In this document: in pieces, positions 9,448 through 18,203 of the stretch
How positions within the stretch are numbered: position 1 is the stretch's first letter
How the letters are laid out: each line of letters begins with the position of its first letter
Source: JBHIEE01 sp046760445
Lineage (GTDB): Bacteria > Acidobacteriota > Aminicenantia > JdFR-78
DNA length: 64,000 nucleotides
Direction of reading: 5' to 3'
Assembly: GCA_046760445.1 (NCBI GenBank)
Contig: JBHIEE010000001.1
Coordinates: 1-64,000 of the forward strand
Notes under the pieces: model-generated
Told to the model about the DNA's origin: nothing
The model's input: only the letters and a program-made list of their open reading frames with translations
Databases searched by the model: none
Made by a program: the position numbers and the translations under genes

Positions 9448-10842
9448 ATGGGTATTATTAAAAGAAGATATGGCAATATAAAACATATCCATTTTGTGGG
9501 AATAGGCGGTGAAGGAATGAGTGGGATAGCCGAGGTATTAGTTAATTTAGGTTATAAAATTTCCGGCTCAGATCTCAGAGAAACTGAAACGACCAAAAGA
9601 TTAGCTCAACAGGAAGCAACAATCTTTAAAGGACATCAAGCTGAGTATGTCACGGGAGCAGATGTAGTGGTTATTTCCTCAGCAATCAAATTAGATAATA
9701 TTGAAGTCGAAGAAGCAAAAAGACAGCAAATCCCGGTCATTCCTCGAGCTGAGATGTTAGCTGAATTGATGAGAATGAAGTATGGCATAGCGGTGGCTGG
9801 TTCCCATGGGAAAACGACCACCACCTCGATGATTGCTCAAGTTTTAGAAAGAGGAGGACTAGACCCAACGATTATTCTTGGCGGGAAATTAAAGGCCATT
9901 GGAGCAAATGCTAAATTAGGTGAAGGAGATTTCATTGTTGCTGAAGCAGATGAAAGTGATCGCTCTTTTTTATATCTTTTTCCTTATATGGCTGTCATTA
10001 CCAATTTAGATCAGGAACATCTTGATCAGTATCACAATATTGAAGAAATAAAGAGAACCTTTATTGATTTTGCCAGAAAGGTTCCATTTTATAGTTCAGT
10101 TATTCTCTGCCTGGATGATCCTAATACTCAGAGTTTGATTCCTTTTATTGGACGGAGAATTATTACTTATGGTCTTTCAGCTCAAGCAGATTTATATGCT
10201 CAGAATATAGAATTTAGAGAATTCACTTCCTCTTCAATTATTTTCTTTCAACAGAAAAAGATAGGAAAATTAAGATTAAATCTTCCTGGGAAATATAACA
10301 TTTATAATGCCCTGGCTGCAATAGCGGTGGGACTTGATTTAAACCTTAAACCAGCAGTAATTTTTAAAGCATTGGAAAATTACCCAGGAATTAGCCGGCG
10401 ATTTGAATTAAAGGCAGAAATAAATGGGACACTGATAATCGATGATTATGCTCATCATCCGAGTGAGATAAAAGCTACTCTTGAGGCAGCTAAAAGAGGT
10501 TGGGCTAAAAGAGTAGTGGTTGTTTTCCAGCCTCATCGTTATTCTCGACTTTCTCTTTTGATGAATGAATTTGCTACTTCATTTAACCAGGCTGATGTGT
10601 TGATTGTTACTGAGGTTTTTCCTGCTGGAGAATTACCTATTGCGGGCGTAACTGGGCAAAAATTATTTGAGGAGATAGAGAATTACGGCCATAAGAATGT
10701 ACATTATCAAAAGCACTTGAAGGAAATTCCATCCTTGATAGAAAAGATTGTTAAACCAGGAGATTTAATTATTACTATGGGAGCAGGGAGTATTTATCGA
10801 GTAATTCCGGAAATAATAAAAACTATTCAAAGGAAAAGATAG
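9448..10842 (+). CDS. murC: UDP-MurNAc:L-alanine ligase MurC
   Basis: First ATP-dependent Mur ligase, adding L-alanine to UDP-MurNAc. The 464 residues hold the N-terminal G-I-G-G-E-G-M-S-G nucleotide motif (residues 18-26; the fifth position is more often I or S), the ATP loop G-S-H-G-K-T-T at 118-124, and the D-D-Y-A-H-H-P-S-E motif of the third domain. The gene order is murG-murC-ftsQ with no murB or ddl inserted, so the enolpyruvyl reductase and D-Ala ligase must lie elsewhere. Confidence 0.95.
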   Translation: MGIIKRRYGNIKHIHFVGIGGEGMSGIAEVLVNLGYKISGSDLRETETTKRLAQQEATIFKGHQAEYVTGADVVVISSAIKLDNIEVEEAKRQQIPVIPRAEMLAELMRMKYGIAVAGSHGKTTTTSMIAQVLERGGLDPTIILGGKLKAIGANAKLGEGDFIVAEADESDRSFLYLFPYMAVITNLDQEHLDQYHNIEEIKRTFIDFARKVPFYSSVILCLDDPNTQSLIPFIGRRIITYGLSAQADLYAQNIEFREFTSSSIIFFQQKKIGKLRLNLPGKYNIYNALAAIAVGLDLNLKPAVIFKALENYPGISRRFELKAEINGTLIIDDYAHHPSEIKATLEAAKRGWAKRVVVVFQPHRYSRLSLLMNEFATSFNQADVLIVTEVFPAGELPIAGVTGQKLFEEIENYGHKNVHYQKHLKEIPSLIEKIVKPGDLIITMGAGSIYRVIPEIIKTIQRKR

Positions 10843-10846
10843 GCTC

Positions 10847-11686
10847 ATGGTGAAAAACATTGGTTTAACTTCTCAAATGATTGATTTACGGGAAGAGATG
10901 CAGTTCTACCGAAGAAGAAAGAATATGGAAATCAGAAAAGAACGAAGGAAAAGAATTATTGTTTTAAAGTTCAGCTACTTATTAATTCTTCTTGTTATGG
11001 CAGGAGGGTTTTTTTACTTAATTCGAAGCGGTTATCTTTTTCTTATTTCTTGGGAAAAATTAAATGTAAAAGAGATTGAAGTTGTTTCCCAAAAGAAAGA
11101 GTTAAAAAGAGAAATTGAGGATAAATTAAAAACTATTAAACTGGGTAATATTTTACTGGTGAATATCGAAATACTAAAACAGGAACTGATGGTCAATAAA
11201 TGGGTTAAAGAAATCTATGTTAAAAAAATATTACCTTCTACTCTTAGAATTAAAATTTTGGAAAGAATACCGATAGCCATTCTTGAGAAAGATGGATTTT
11301 ATCTATTGGGCGATAAAGGGGTCAAATTAGAAAAGATAGATAAAATAACGAGTTTTAATCTGCCAGTTATTACCTTGGAAAGAGAAGTCAAAAAAGGAGA
11401 GTTAGAGAAGATAAAACTTGCTTTAACCTGTCTTAATGGAATAGATGTGCTGCCATTACTTAAGGACAAAGTAGTTCGTCTTGACATTTCAGATTATAAG
11501 AATGTTTCCATCTGGTTAAAGAATAATCCGACCAAAGTATTATTAGGGAATAACAACTTTTCTTCTAAACTTAAATTTTATCTAAAAATCTATCCTAAAT
11601 TGAAAGCCCTTTTCAAACAGTTAGACTATGTTGACCTTCGTTTTGAAGGTCGAATATATGTTAAACCTTTGAGGGAGGAATTATAA
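10847..11686 (+). CDS. ftsQ: division protein FtsQ/DivIB
   Basis: Bitopic division protein bridging cytoplasmic FtsA/FtsZ and the periplasmic divisome. The 279 residues comprise a basic cytoplasmic tail (1-36), one membrane helix (about 37-58), a POTRA domain (about 72-140, containing the I-L-E-R-I-P-I-A-I-L-E segment) and a C-terminal beta domain. Sequence conservation in this family is low, so the call rests on domain layout and the position between murC and ftsA. Its TAA overlaps the ftsA ATG by one base. The internal M at residue 12 is an alternative start. Confidence 0.88.
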   Translation: MVKNIGLTSQMIDLREEMQFYRRRKNMEIRKERRKRIIVLKFSYLLILLVMAGGFFYLIRSGYLFLISWEKLNVKEIEVVSQKKELKREIEDKLKTIKLGNILLVNIEILKQELMVNKWVKEIYVKKILPSTLRIKILERIPIAILEKDGFYLLGDKGVKLEKIDKITSFNLPVITLEREVKKGELEKIKLALTCLNGIDVLPLLKDKVVRLDISDYKNVSIWLKNNPTKVLLGNNNFSSKLKFYLKIYPKLKALFKQLDYVDLRFEGRIYVKPLREEL

Positions 11687-12912
11687 TGGCCAGAAAAGAT
11701 AACTATTTGATAGGTTTTGATATAGGCACCAAAAAAACAACAGTTATTATTGGTGAAATTAATGAGGAACAAAAAATTGAAATAGTGGGAATAGGCACGG
11801 CTGATTCTAAAGGTTTAAGAAAAGGAGTAGTAGTCAATCTTGAAGCGACAGTAGAAGGAATAAAAAAAGCTGTAGAAGAAGCAGAGTTAATGGCTGGGGT
11901 AGAAATTGATTCAGCCTATGTCAGTATTACAGGAGCTCATATTAAAAGTTTTAACAGCCGAGGAGTAATTGCTGTTTCTGGGAGAAATAGAGAGATTACT
12001 CGGGAAGATATTAATCGGGTAATAGAGCAAGCTAAGACTGTGTCTATCCCTCCTGACAGGGAAATTATTCATGTTCTTCCTCAAGAATTTATTGTTGATG
12101 ACCAAGATGGGATTAAAGACCCATTAGGAATAAATGGAATTAAATTGGAAGTGAATGTTCATATTGTTACCAGTTCAGTTACTTCCACTCAGAATTTGGT
12201 TACCTGTGTCAATCGAGCTGGGATTGAAGTAGAAGATATTGTTTTGAATCAAGTAGCCACAGCTATGGCTGTATTGACTCCAGACGAAGAAGAGCTTGGG
12301 GTGGGCTTAATCGATATTGGAGGGGGAACAACTGACATTGCTATCTTTGAGCGGGGAAGTCTCTGGTATACCTCGGTTATTCCCATCGGGGGAGACAATT
12401 TCACCAATGATATTGCTATCGGCTTAAGAACTCCTATTCCTGAGGCGGAAAAGATTAAGAAAAAACATGGATGTGTTTTGAGCCCTCTTTCAGAAGAGGA
12501 GGAAACAATTGAAGTACCGAGTGTAGGAGGAAGAAAACCTCGAATACTTTCCCGGCAGATATTAGTTGATATAATTCAGCCTCGAGCGGAAGAAATCTTT
12601 AGATTGATTAATGACGAGATTAAAAAAATGGGATATGAAAAATCACTCAATTCAGGGATTGTTCTTACTGGAGGTGGAGCCCTCCTTGATGGATTAGAGG
12701 AAATTGCTGAAGAAATATTTGATTTGCCAGTCAGACGGGGAAATCCACGGGGTGTTTTAGGTCTAATTGACCGAGTGAATAGCCCAGACTATGCGACTTC
12801 AATCGGATTATTGCTTTACGGTTATAAACAGAGATTAACTCGAGGCTTAAAAAGAAGTGGAAAAAAAGGATTTTTTAGAAATATAAAGGACTGGCTTAAG
12901 GAAAATTTTTAG
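11686..12912 (+). CDS. ftsA: cell-division actin homologue FtsA
   Basis: Actin-fold ATPase that tethers FtsZ to the membrane and recruits late division proteins. The phosphate 1 motif D-I-G-T-K-K-T lies near residue 11, the phosphate 2 motif D-I-G-G-G-T-T-D near 208, and T-G-G-G-A-L-L near 327. The last 20 residues (from K-K-G-F-F to L-K-E-N-F) form the amphipathic membrane-targeting helix. Length is 408 residues. A strong GGAGG precedes the ATG, and ftsZ begins 10 bases after the stop. Confidence 0.96.
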   Translation: MARKDNYLIGFDIGTKKTTVIIGEINEEQKIEIVGIGTADSKGLRKGVVVNLEATVEGIKKAVEEAELMAGVEIDSAYVSITGAHIKSFNSRGVIAVSGRNREITREDINRVIEQAKTVSIPPDREIIHVLPQEFIVDDQDGIKDPLGINGIKLEVNVHIVTSSVTSTQNLVTCVNRAGIEVEDIVLNQVATAMAVLTPDEEELGVGLIDIGGGTTDIAIFERGSLWYTSVIPIGGDNFTNDIAIGLRTPIPEAEKIKKKHGCVLSPLSEEEETIEVPSVGGRKPRILSRQILVDIIQPRAEEIFRLINDEIKKMGYEKSLNSGIVLTGGGALLDGLEEIAEEIFDLPVRRGNPRGVLGLIDRVNSPDYATSIGLLLYGYKQRLTRGLKRSGKKGFFRNIKDWLKENF

Positions 12913-12922
12913 GAGGATTGAA

Positions 12923-14119
12923 ATGTCTGAAGAAATTAAAAAAGATAGACTTAAATTTAAACTGGTTGAAGAGCCAACTGGAGCTAAAATTAAAGTGATT
13001 GGTATTGGTGGAGGAGGCGGGAATGCTATCAATCGGATGATTGAAGAAAAAATTGAAGGAGTAGAGTTTGTAGCAATCAATACAGATTTACAGGCGCTCA
13101 ACCATAATAGAGCCAAGATTAAAGCTCAAATTGGAGCTAAATTAACCCAAGGGTTAGGCTCTGGTGGAGATCCTGAAATTGGAAAAAAAGCTGTCTTAGA
13201 GGACACTGAAAAAATGATTGAGGTTATTCAGGGAGCAGATATGATTTTTCTAACTGCTGGATTAGGTGGTGGAACTGGTACAGGAACAACTCCTGTCTTG
13301 GCTAATTTAGCAACGGAAATGGGAATTTTGACCATCGCTATTGTTACCAAACCTTTTAATTTTGAAGGAAGGGTTAGAACTCTCCAAGCTATTCAGGGTC
13401 TTAAGGAATTAAAAGAAGTAGTTGATACCGCGATTGCTATTCCTAATGAAAGACTTCTTCAGACAGTTGATCTTAATACATCAATAGAAGATGCTTTTAA
13501 ATTAGCAGATGATGTCCTTCGTCAGGCTGTTCAAGGAATTGCTGATTTGATAACTCAACCTGGACTGATAAATTTAGATTTTGCTGATGTAAAAACAATA
13601 ATGAGCAACATGGGAATGTCCTTTATGGGCACAGGGGTTGCGAGTGGAGAGAATAGAGCATTAGAAGCAGCGGAAAAGGCTATTTCCAGTCCACTTTTGG
13701 TTGAAACATCTATTGAAGGAGCAAAGGGAATATTAATTAATATTACAGGGGGAAAAGATTTATCTCTTCATGAAATTTCCAAAGCAGCAGAATTAATCTA
13801 TAATTATGCTCACCCAGAAGCAAATATTATTTTCGGGACAGTGATTGATGAAAATTTAAAAGGAAAAGTTAAAATTACCGTAATCGCTACTGGGTTTGAG
13901 CGATCTGCTTCAGAAGAAGACTATCACCAGTCTTACTATCGAACTCCAACTCCACCTCCTTTTCCGGTTAAGAATAAAACCCCGGTTGTTGAATCTTCTC
14001 CGATTCAGAGTAATAGGTCACTTTGGGAGATTACTTCATGGGAAAGGAGGTGGGAAAAATACGAAACCCCTCCTTTTATCAGGAATAAACATTCTTCTTT
14101 AAAAAAAACACCTGATTGA
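12923..14119 (+). CDS. ftsZ: cell-division GTPase FtsZ
   Basis: Tubulin-like GTPase that forms the division ring. The tubulin signature G-G-G-T-G-T-G lies at residues 115-121, with the N-terminal G-G-G-G-G-N nucleotide loop near 29-34 and the T7 loop N-L-D-F-A-D near 215. The globular domain ends near residue 325 and is followed by a linker and a C-terminal peptide E-T-P-P-F-I-R-N-K (381-389). That peptide corresponds to the conserved tail that binds FtsA, with ten further residues after it. RBS AGGAGG is strong. hutI starts only 6 bases after its stop. Confidence 0.97.
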   Translation: MSEEIKKDRLKFKLVEEPTGAKIKVIGIGGGGGNAINRMIEEKIEGVEFVAINTDLQALNHNRAKIKAQIGAKLTQGLGSGGDPEIGKKAVLEDTEKMIEVIQGADMIFLTAGLGGGTGTGTTPVLANLATEMGILTIAIVTKPFNFEGRVRTLQAIQGLKELKEVVDTAIAIPNERLLQTVDLNTSIEDAFKLADDVLRQAVQGIADLITQPGLINLDFADVKTIMSNMGMSFMGTGVASGENRALEAAEKAISSPLLVETSIEGAKGILINITGGKDLSLHEISKAAELIYNYAHPEANIIFGTVIDENLKGKVKITVIATGFERSASEEDYHQSYYRTPTPPPFPVKNKTPVVESSPIQSNRSLWEITSWERRWEKYETPPFIRNKHSSLKKTPD

Positions 14120-14125
14120 TTTGAG

Positions 14126-15406
14126 ATGAGGAAAACTGATTTAGTTGTTGCTAATTGCCATCAATTAATTACTTGTGCTGGGCGGGTACCTAAAACTAAA
14201 AGAGAACTGAAAGATGTTGGTTTAATCGAAAAAGCTTGGATTGCCTCTTACCAAGGTAGAATTACCTTTATCGGGCAGGAATCAGAATTTAAGAAAGAAG
14301 TTATTTTGACCGAAGAGTCAATTACCATAGATGCTACTGGAATGACTTGTCTTCCAGGATTTGTTGATGCTCATAATCATCTTCCTTTTGCTGGAACAAG
14401 AGAAGATGAGTTTGTTTTGCGCCTTCAGGGGCTAACCTATCAAGAAATTGCTTCTCGGGGAATGGGTATTTTGACCACTGTTCGAGCAACAAGAGAAGCG
14501 AGTAAAGAAGATTTGGTTTCTCTCTGTTTATCACGACTTGATCAGATGCTTCTTTATGGGACGACCACTTCTGAGGCAAAGAGTGGATATGGATTAAATA
14601 AAGAGGATGAGATAAAACAATTAGAAGTAATAAAAGAGTTGAATTCAATCCATCCAATTGACTTAGTGCCGACTTTTCTGGGTGCCCATGACATTCCACC
14701 AGAATATAAAGGGAATAAAAAAAAATATATTGACTTCCTGATTAGAGAAGTTATGCCCGAAATTAAAAAGAATAACCTGGCTGAATTTTTTGATGCCTTC
14801 TGTGAAGAAGGAGTATATTCTGTAAAAGAAACTGCAAAGTTAATTTCTGCTGCTAAAAAATTTGGATTAAAGATAAAACTCCATGCTGATGAATTTTCTT
14901 CCTTAGGAGGAACTGAATTAGCTGTTGCTGAAAATGCTGTTTCAGCAGATCATCTCATTTATATCTCTGAGGAAGGAATAAAAAAAATAGCAAGAAGTAA
15001 AACAGCGGCTATTATTCTTCCTGTTGTTCCCTTTTTTTTAATGCTTAATAAGGTTCCTCCTGTGCGGGAAATGATAAATCAGGGAGTGACAATTGCTTTG
15101 GCTACTGACTTTAATCCAGGGAGTTCAATGACCGAATCAATGCTCTTTGCTCTTCAAATGGCGGTATTCAAATTGAAGATGGAAATTGAGGAAGCAATTA
15201 ATGCGGCAACTATTAATGCTGCCTATGCTCTGGATAGACATTCTCGAGTAGGAAGTTTGGAAATTGGGAAGAAAATGGACTTAATCATTGCTAATATCCC
15301 CAATTATATTCATCTTATTTATCATCTGGGAATAAATCCAATAAAATATGTTGTCAAGAATGGGCAAATTGTGGCAAGAAATGGGCGAATAGTAAGGAAA
15401 GAATAG
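14126..15406 (+). CDS. hutI: imidazolonepropionase HutI
   Basis: Amidohydrolase that hydrolyses imidazolone-5-propionate to formiminoglutamate, the third step of histidine degradation. Metal-binding H83-x-H85 sits in the segment G-F-V-D-A-H-N-H-L. The L-H-A-D-E-F motif near residue 252, the A-D-H-L segment that follows and A-T-D-F-N-P-G near 327 are characteristic of HutI among amidohydrolases. Length 426 is normal. No hutH or hutU is in this window. It follows ftsZ so closely that cotranscription with the division cluster is plausible. The product formiminoglutamate connects to the cyclodeaminase gene 212 bases downstream. Confidence 0.92.
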   Translation: MRKTDLVVANCHQLITCAGRVPKTKRELKDVGLIEKAWIASYQGRITFIGQESEFKKEVILTEESITIDATGMTCLPGFVDAHNHLPFAGTREDEFVLRLQGLTYQEIASRGMGILTTVRATREASKEDLVSLCLSRLDQMLLYGTTTSEAKSGYGLNKEDEIKQLEVIKELNSIHPIDLVPTFLGAHDIPPEYKGNKKKYIDFLIREVMPEIKKNNLAEFFDAFCEEGVYSVKETAKLISAAKKFGLKIKLHADEFSSLGGTELAVAENAVSADHLIYISEEGIKKIARSKTAAIILPVVPFFLMLNKVPPVREMINQGVTIALATDFNPGSSMTESMLFALQMAVFKLKMEIEEAINAATINAAYALDRHSRVGSLEIGKKMDLIIANIPNYIHLIYHLGINPIKYVVKNGQIVARNGRIVRKE

Positions 15407-15618
15407 CGTTTATTATCTTTTAAGATATAGAAATTCCAGAGATTTAAAGAAGAAAAATTCAAATGACAAAGCTCAAATGACAAATGAAAACCAAAATCCA
15501 AATGACAAACCAGAAGAAAGGAACTTTTCGGGTTATAGATTCTCAGATTTGAACTTTGAATTTTGAAATTTGAATTTTGCCGAACAGAGTGAGGCATATC
15601 TTATATTAAGGAGGCATA
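15407..15618 (+). repeat. intergenic word-repeat block between hutI and fchA
   Basis: No gene is supported here. Bases 15455-15515 repeat the word CAAATGACAAA several times, and 15545-15580 is a run of TTTGAA/TTTGAATTTT words. Bases 15575-15599 are a 25-base element matching 42661-42685 at 23 of 25 positions, ending GTGAGGCATAT. It is followed by AAGGAGG, the fchA ribosome-binding site. Reverse-strand translation gives only low-complexity peptide typical of such repeats. Confidence 0.65.
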
Positions 15619-16236
15619 ATGAGTCATTTTGTGGAAAAATCAATTAATGAATTTTTAACTCAACTTTCATCTGATTCGCCGACTCCAGGTGGTGGCACCA
15701 CGGCTGCCTTAGCAGGAGCAATCAGCAGTTCTCTGTTAGAAATGGCTGTTCGGATTTCTCTTAAAAAGAATCCCGAGTCCACTGCTTTATCCCGGGTGAT
15801 TGGTATAACACCCCAGTGGAAGGAAACTTTATTTAGATTAATGGATGCTGATTCAGAGGCTTTTGATCAAGTTATGGCTGCTTTCAAAATGCCAAAAGAA
15901 ACCGAAGAAGAAAAAAAAGTGAGAAGCGAGGCTATTCAAAGAGCGCTAAAAAAGGCAGCCGAAGTTCCTTGGCAAACGGCAGAAGTTTGTTTTAATATTC
16001 TTCAAACTTCATGCCAAATAAAAGAAGAAATTAATCCAAATACATTAAGTGATTTTTTAACTTCTGGGCTTTTGGCTTTTTCTGGTTTAGAAGGAGCTTT
16101 ATTTAATGTCGAAATAAATCTTTCCTCCATTAAGGATGAGGAGTATAAGAACTCTTTATCTAATAAAGTTGAAGAGCTTCGGTCTGAGGCAATTAAATTA
16201 AAAGATGAAATTTTAGAAAAAAGGAAAGAATTATAA
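15619..16236 (+). CDS. fchA: formiminotetrahydrofolate cyclodeaminase
   Basis: Releases ammonia from 5-formimino-THF to give 5,10-methenyl-THF, feeding the formimino carbon from histidine or purine breakdown into the folate pool. The 205-residue all-helical protein carries the family signature T-P-G-G-G-T-T-A-A near residues 22-30 and the A-x-x-P-W-Q-T-A-E segment in the middle. It is a stand-alone cyclodeaminase, not fused to a formiminotransferase. The strong AAGGAGG site is 7 bases from the ATG. Its partner hutI lies upstream across a repeat-filled gap; the glutamate formiminotransferase is not in the window. Confidence 0.9.
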   Translation: MSHFVEKSINEFLTQLSSDSPTPGGGTTAALAGAISSSLLEMAVRISLKKNPESTALSRVIGITPQWKETLFRLMDADSEAFDQVMAAFKMPKETEEEKKVRSEAIQRALKKAAEVPWQTAEVCFNILQTSCQIKEEINPNTLSDFLTSGLLAFSGLEGALFNVEINLSSIKDEEYKNSLSNKVEELRSEAIKLKDEILEKRKEL

Positions 16237-16251
16237 TATAAGTTTTTATTG

Positions 16252-16605
16252 TTAATAAAGTCTTGTCTTTAATTGGTAGTCAAATTTCCACGGATATTTG
16301 AAGAATATCCCATCTAGTTCGCTACTATAAACCACTCTAACAGTCATTTCTGCCCGAGCCCTATCAATAATTAAAATATTCTTCCTCTCCAAAGGAATAT
16401 TATATTCTTTTGCTTTATTAATTACTCTATTAATAAAACGAACTTCATCCCGTCCATAAAATTTACTTTGTTGTTTAATAATTCCTCTTAAGTGATAATC
16501 ATTAATGTAAATTTTAGCCAACCTTATGCCAACCAAGATTGTATAAATAATAATGAGAAAAATTATTAGCCAACTAAAAGCAACTCCTTTTCTCTCAGTT
16601 ACCAT
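16252..16605 (-). CDS. small membrane-anchored protein, DUF4845-like layout
   Basis: Not confidently recognised. The 117 residues start with a short polar tail, one membrane helix (about residues 8-28) and then a basic extracytoplasmic domain of about 85 residues with alternating hydrophobic positions ending in an aromatic-rich stretch. The size, the helix followed by an amphipathic helix, and the C-terminal strand pattern resemble DUF4845-type proteins. This is a layout comparison, not a motif match. It is convergent with fchA (15-base gap) and upstream of comM on the same strand. GGAGG lies upstream of the ATG. Confidence 0.65.
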   Translation of the reverse strand: MVTERKGVAFSWLIIFLIIIYTILVGIRLAKIYINDYHLRGIIKQQSKFYGRDEVRFINRVINKAKEYNIPLERKNILIIDRARAEMTVRVVYSSELDGIFFKYPWKFDYQLKTRLY

Positions 16606-16678
16606 TTCTGACCTCCATCTTTAGAGCGTTTTAACTTTGAAAACCATCATTTACAGTTTCTAATTCAAATACATGCAA

Positions 16679-18199
16679 TTACCAATATTTATCCATTATT
16701 CGATATTGAATAGCTTCTGAAAGATGACTGTTTTCTATATTTTCTTTATTTTCCAGATCAGCAATGGTCCGAGCCACTTTTAATGTCCGGTCATATGCTC
16801 GGACACTAAATCCCAATTTCTTAATAGCTATTTCCAGCAATTCTTTTCCTTTGGTGTCTATTTGACAATATTTTTTTATCTCTTTAGTTCCCATCTGGGC
16901 GTTAGCGTATATTTTCTTCTTTTTAAATCTTTCAAGCTGAATCTGTCTTGCTTTAATGACTCTTTGTCTTATTTGTTCTGAATTTTCTCCTGTCTGGTTT
17001 GAGACAATATCTTTGAATTTAACCGCAGGAACTTCTATTTGGATGTCTATTCTATCTAAAAGAGGAGCGGAGATTTTTGAATAATATCTTCTTCTCTGAG
17101 CAGGAGTGCAATCAAAATCATCAGAGGTTAATCCCCGATAAACATCTTCGCACGGATTCATAGCTGCAATGAGCATAAATCGAGAGGGAAAAGTAACGCT
17201 TATCGCTGCCCGAGAAATGGTAACCATTCCATCTTCAATTGGCTGTCTTAACACTTCAAGAACATGTTTTTGGAATTCAGGTAATTCATCTAAAAATAAG
17301 ACACCATTATGAGCCGAACTCACTTCTCCTGGTTTTGGAATCTGTCCTCCACCAATTAATCCTGCGTCTGAGATAGTATGATGGGGAGAGCGGAAAGGTC
17401 GTTCCACAACTGCTCCCTCACCATGAAGGAGACCTGATACACTGTGAATTTTGGTTACTTCAATCATTTCTTCAAAAGTCATTGGAGGAAGAATAGTGGC
17501 TACTCTTCTGGCGAGCATTGTTTTTCCTGCTCCGGGCGGACCAATCATTAAAACATTATGAGCACCGGCAGCAGCCACCTCCAAAGCTCGTTTAACATGT
17601 TGTTGCCCTTTAACTTCCTGGAAATCGATTGAATAGAAAACTGAAGGGATTATTTCTTCCCTTTTATACTGACAAGGGGGCCAGTTCTCAGGAGAACGAA
17701 GAAATTCTACTACCTTGACTATGTTTTCCATTCCATATACTTCAATTCCTTCGACCAGAGCTGCTTCCTTTTCATTTTCCTTAGGAATAACTATTCCTTT
17801 AAATTGTTTTTGTTGAGCTAAAACCGCTGAAGAAAGGACCCCTTTAACAGGTTTCAGCCTTCCATCAAGAGTTAATTCTCCTAAAAAGAGAAAATTATTC
17901 ACATTTCCCATAGGGAAGAGATTTGAATTAGCTAAAATACCCAGAGCGATGGGGAGATCGAAAGATGAGCCTTCTTTCTTTTTATCTGCGGGAGCTAAAT
18001 TCACAGTAATTTTTCTGATAGGAAACTGATAGCCACAATTTTTTAATGCAGCTCTTACTCTTTCTCTGCTTTCTCGAACTGCAGTATCAGGTAAACCTAC
18101 AGTAATGAAAGTCGGCATTCCGTAAGAAACATCTACCTCTACTTCAACCAAATAGGCATTAATTCCAATTAAAGAAGAGGAATAAATTTTAGATAACAT
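16679..18199 (-). CDS. comM: ComM/YifB-family Mg-chelatase-like AAA+ ATPase
   Basis: Three-part YifB/ComM protein of 506 residues: an N-terminal Lon-type/S5-fold domain (about 1-165), a Mg-chelatase AAA+ core with Walker A G-P-P-G-A-G-K-T at 220-227 and D-E-L-P-E as Walker B, and a C-terminal Mg_chelatase_C region. In naturally transformable bacteria ComM is a helicase that promotes branch migration during integration of donor DNA. No other competence gene is visible, so its role here is open. It lies 4 bases after the lytic transglycosylase gene and is probably cotranscribed with it. Confidence 0.93.
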   Translation of the reverse strand: MLSKIYSSSLIGINAYLVEVEVDVSYGMPTFITVGLPDTAVRESRERVRAALKNCGYQFPIRKITVNLAPADKKKEGSSFDLPIALGILANSNLFPMGNVNNFLFLGELTLDGRLKPVKGVLSSAVLAQQKQFKGIVIPKENEKEAALVEGIEVYGMENIVKVVEFLRSPENWPPCQYKREEIIPSVFYSIDFQEVKGQQHVKRALEVAAAGAHNVLMIGPPGAGKTMLARRVATILPPMTFEEMIEVTKIHSVSGLLHGEGAVVERPFRSPHHTISDAGLIGGGQIPKPGEVSSAHNGVLFLDELPEFQKHVLEVLRQPIEDGMVTISRAAISVTFPSRFMLIAAMNPCEDVYRGLTSDDFDCTPAQRRRYYSKISAPLLDRIDIQIEVPAVKFKDIVSNQTGENSEQIRQRVIKARQIQLERFKKKKIYANAQMGTKEIKKYCQIDTKGKELLEIAIKKLGFSVRAYDRTLKVARTIADLENKENIENSHLSEAIQYRIMDKYW

Positions 18200-18203
18200 T
18201 TAT

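Noticed and set aside
14334..14699. 121-codon minus-strand open frame inside hutI
   Set aside because: It is opposite an intact, well-recognised gene, has no recognisable product and no start signals.
15440..15580. Possible CRISPR-like array
   Set aside because: The repeated words are short, irregularly spaced and degenerate, with no spacer-length pattern and no cas genes nearby.
15322..15597. 91-codon minus-strand open frame over the hutI end and repeat block
   Set aside because: It is built from the CAAATGACAAA and TTTGAA words plus antisense hutI.
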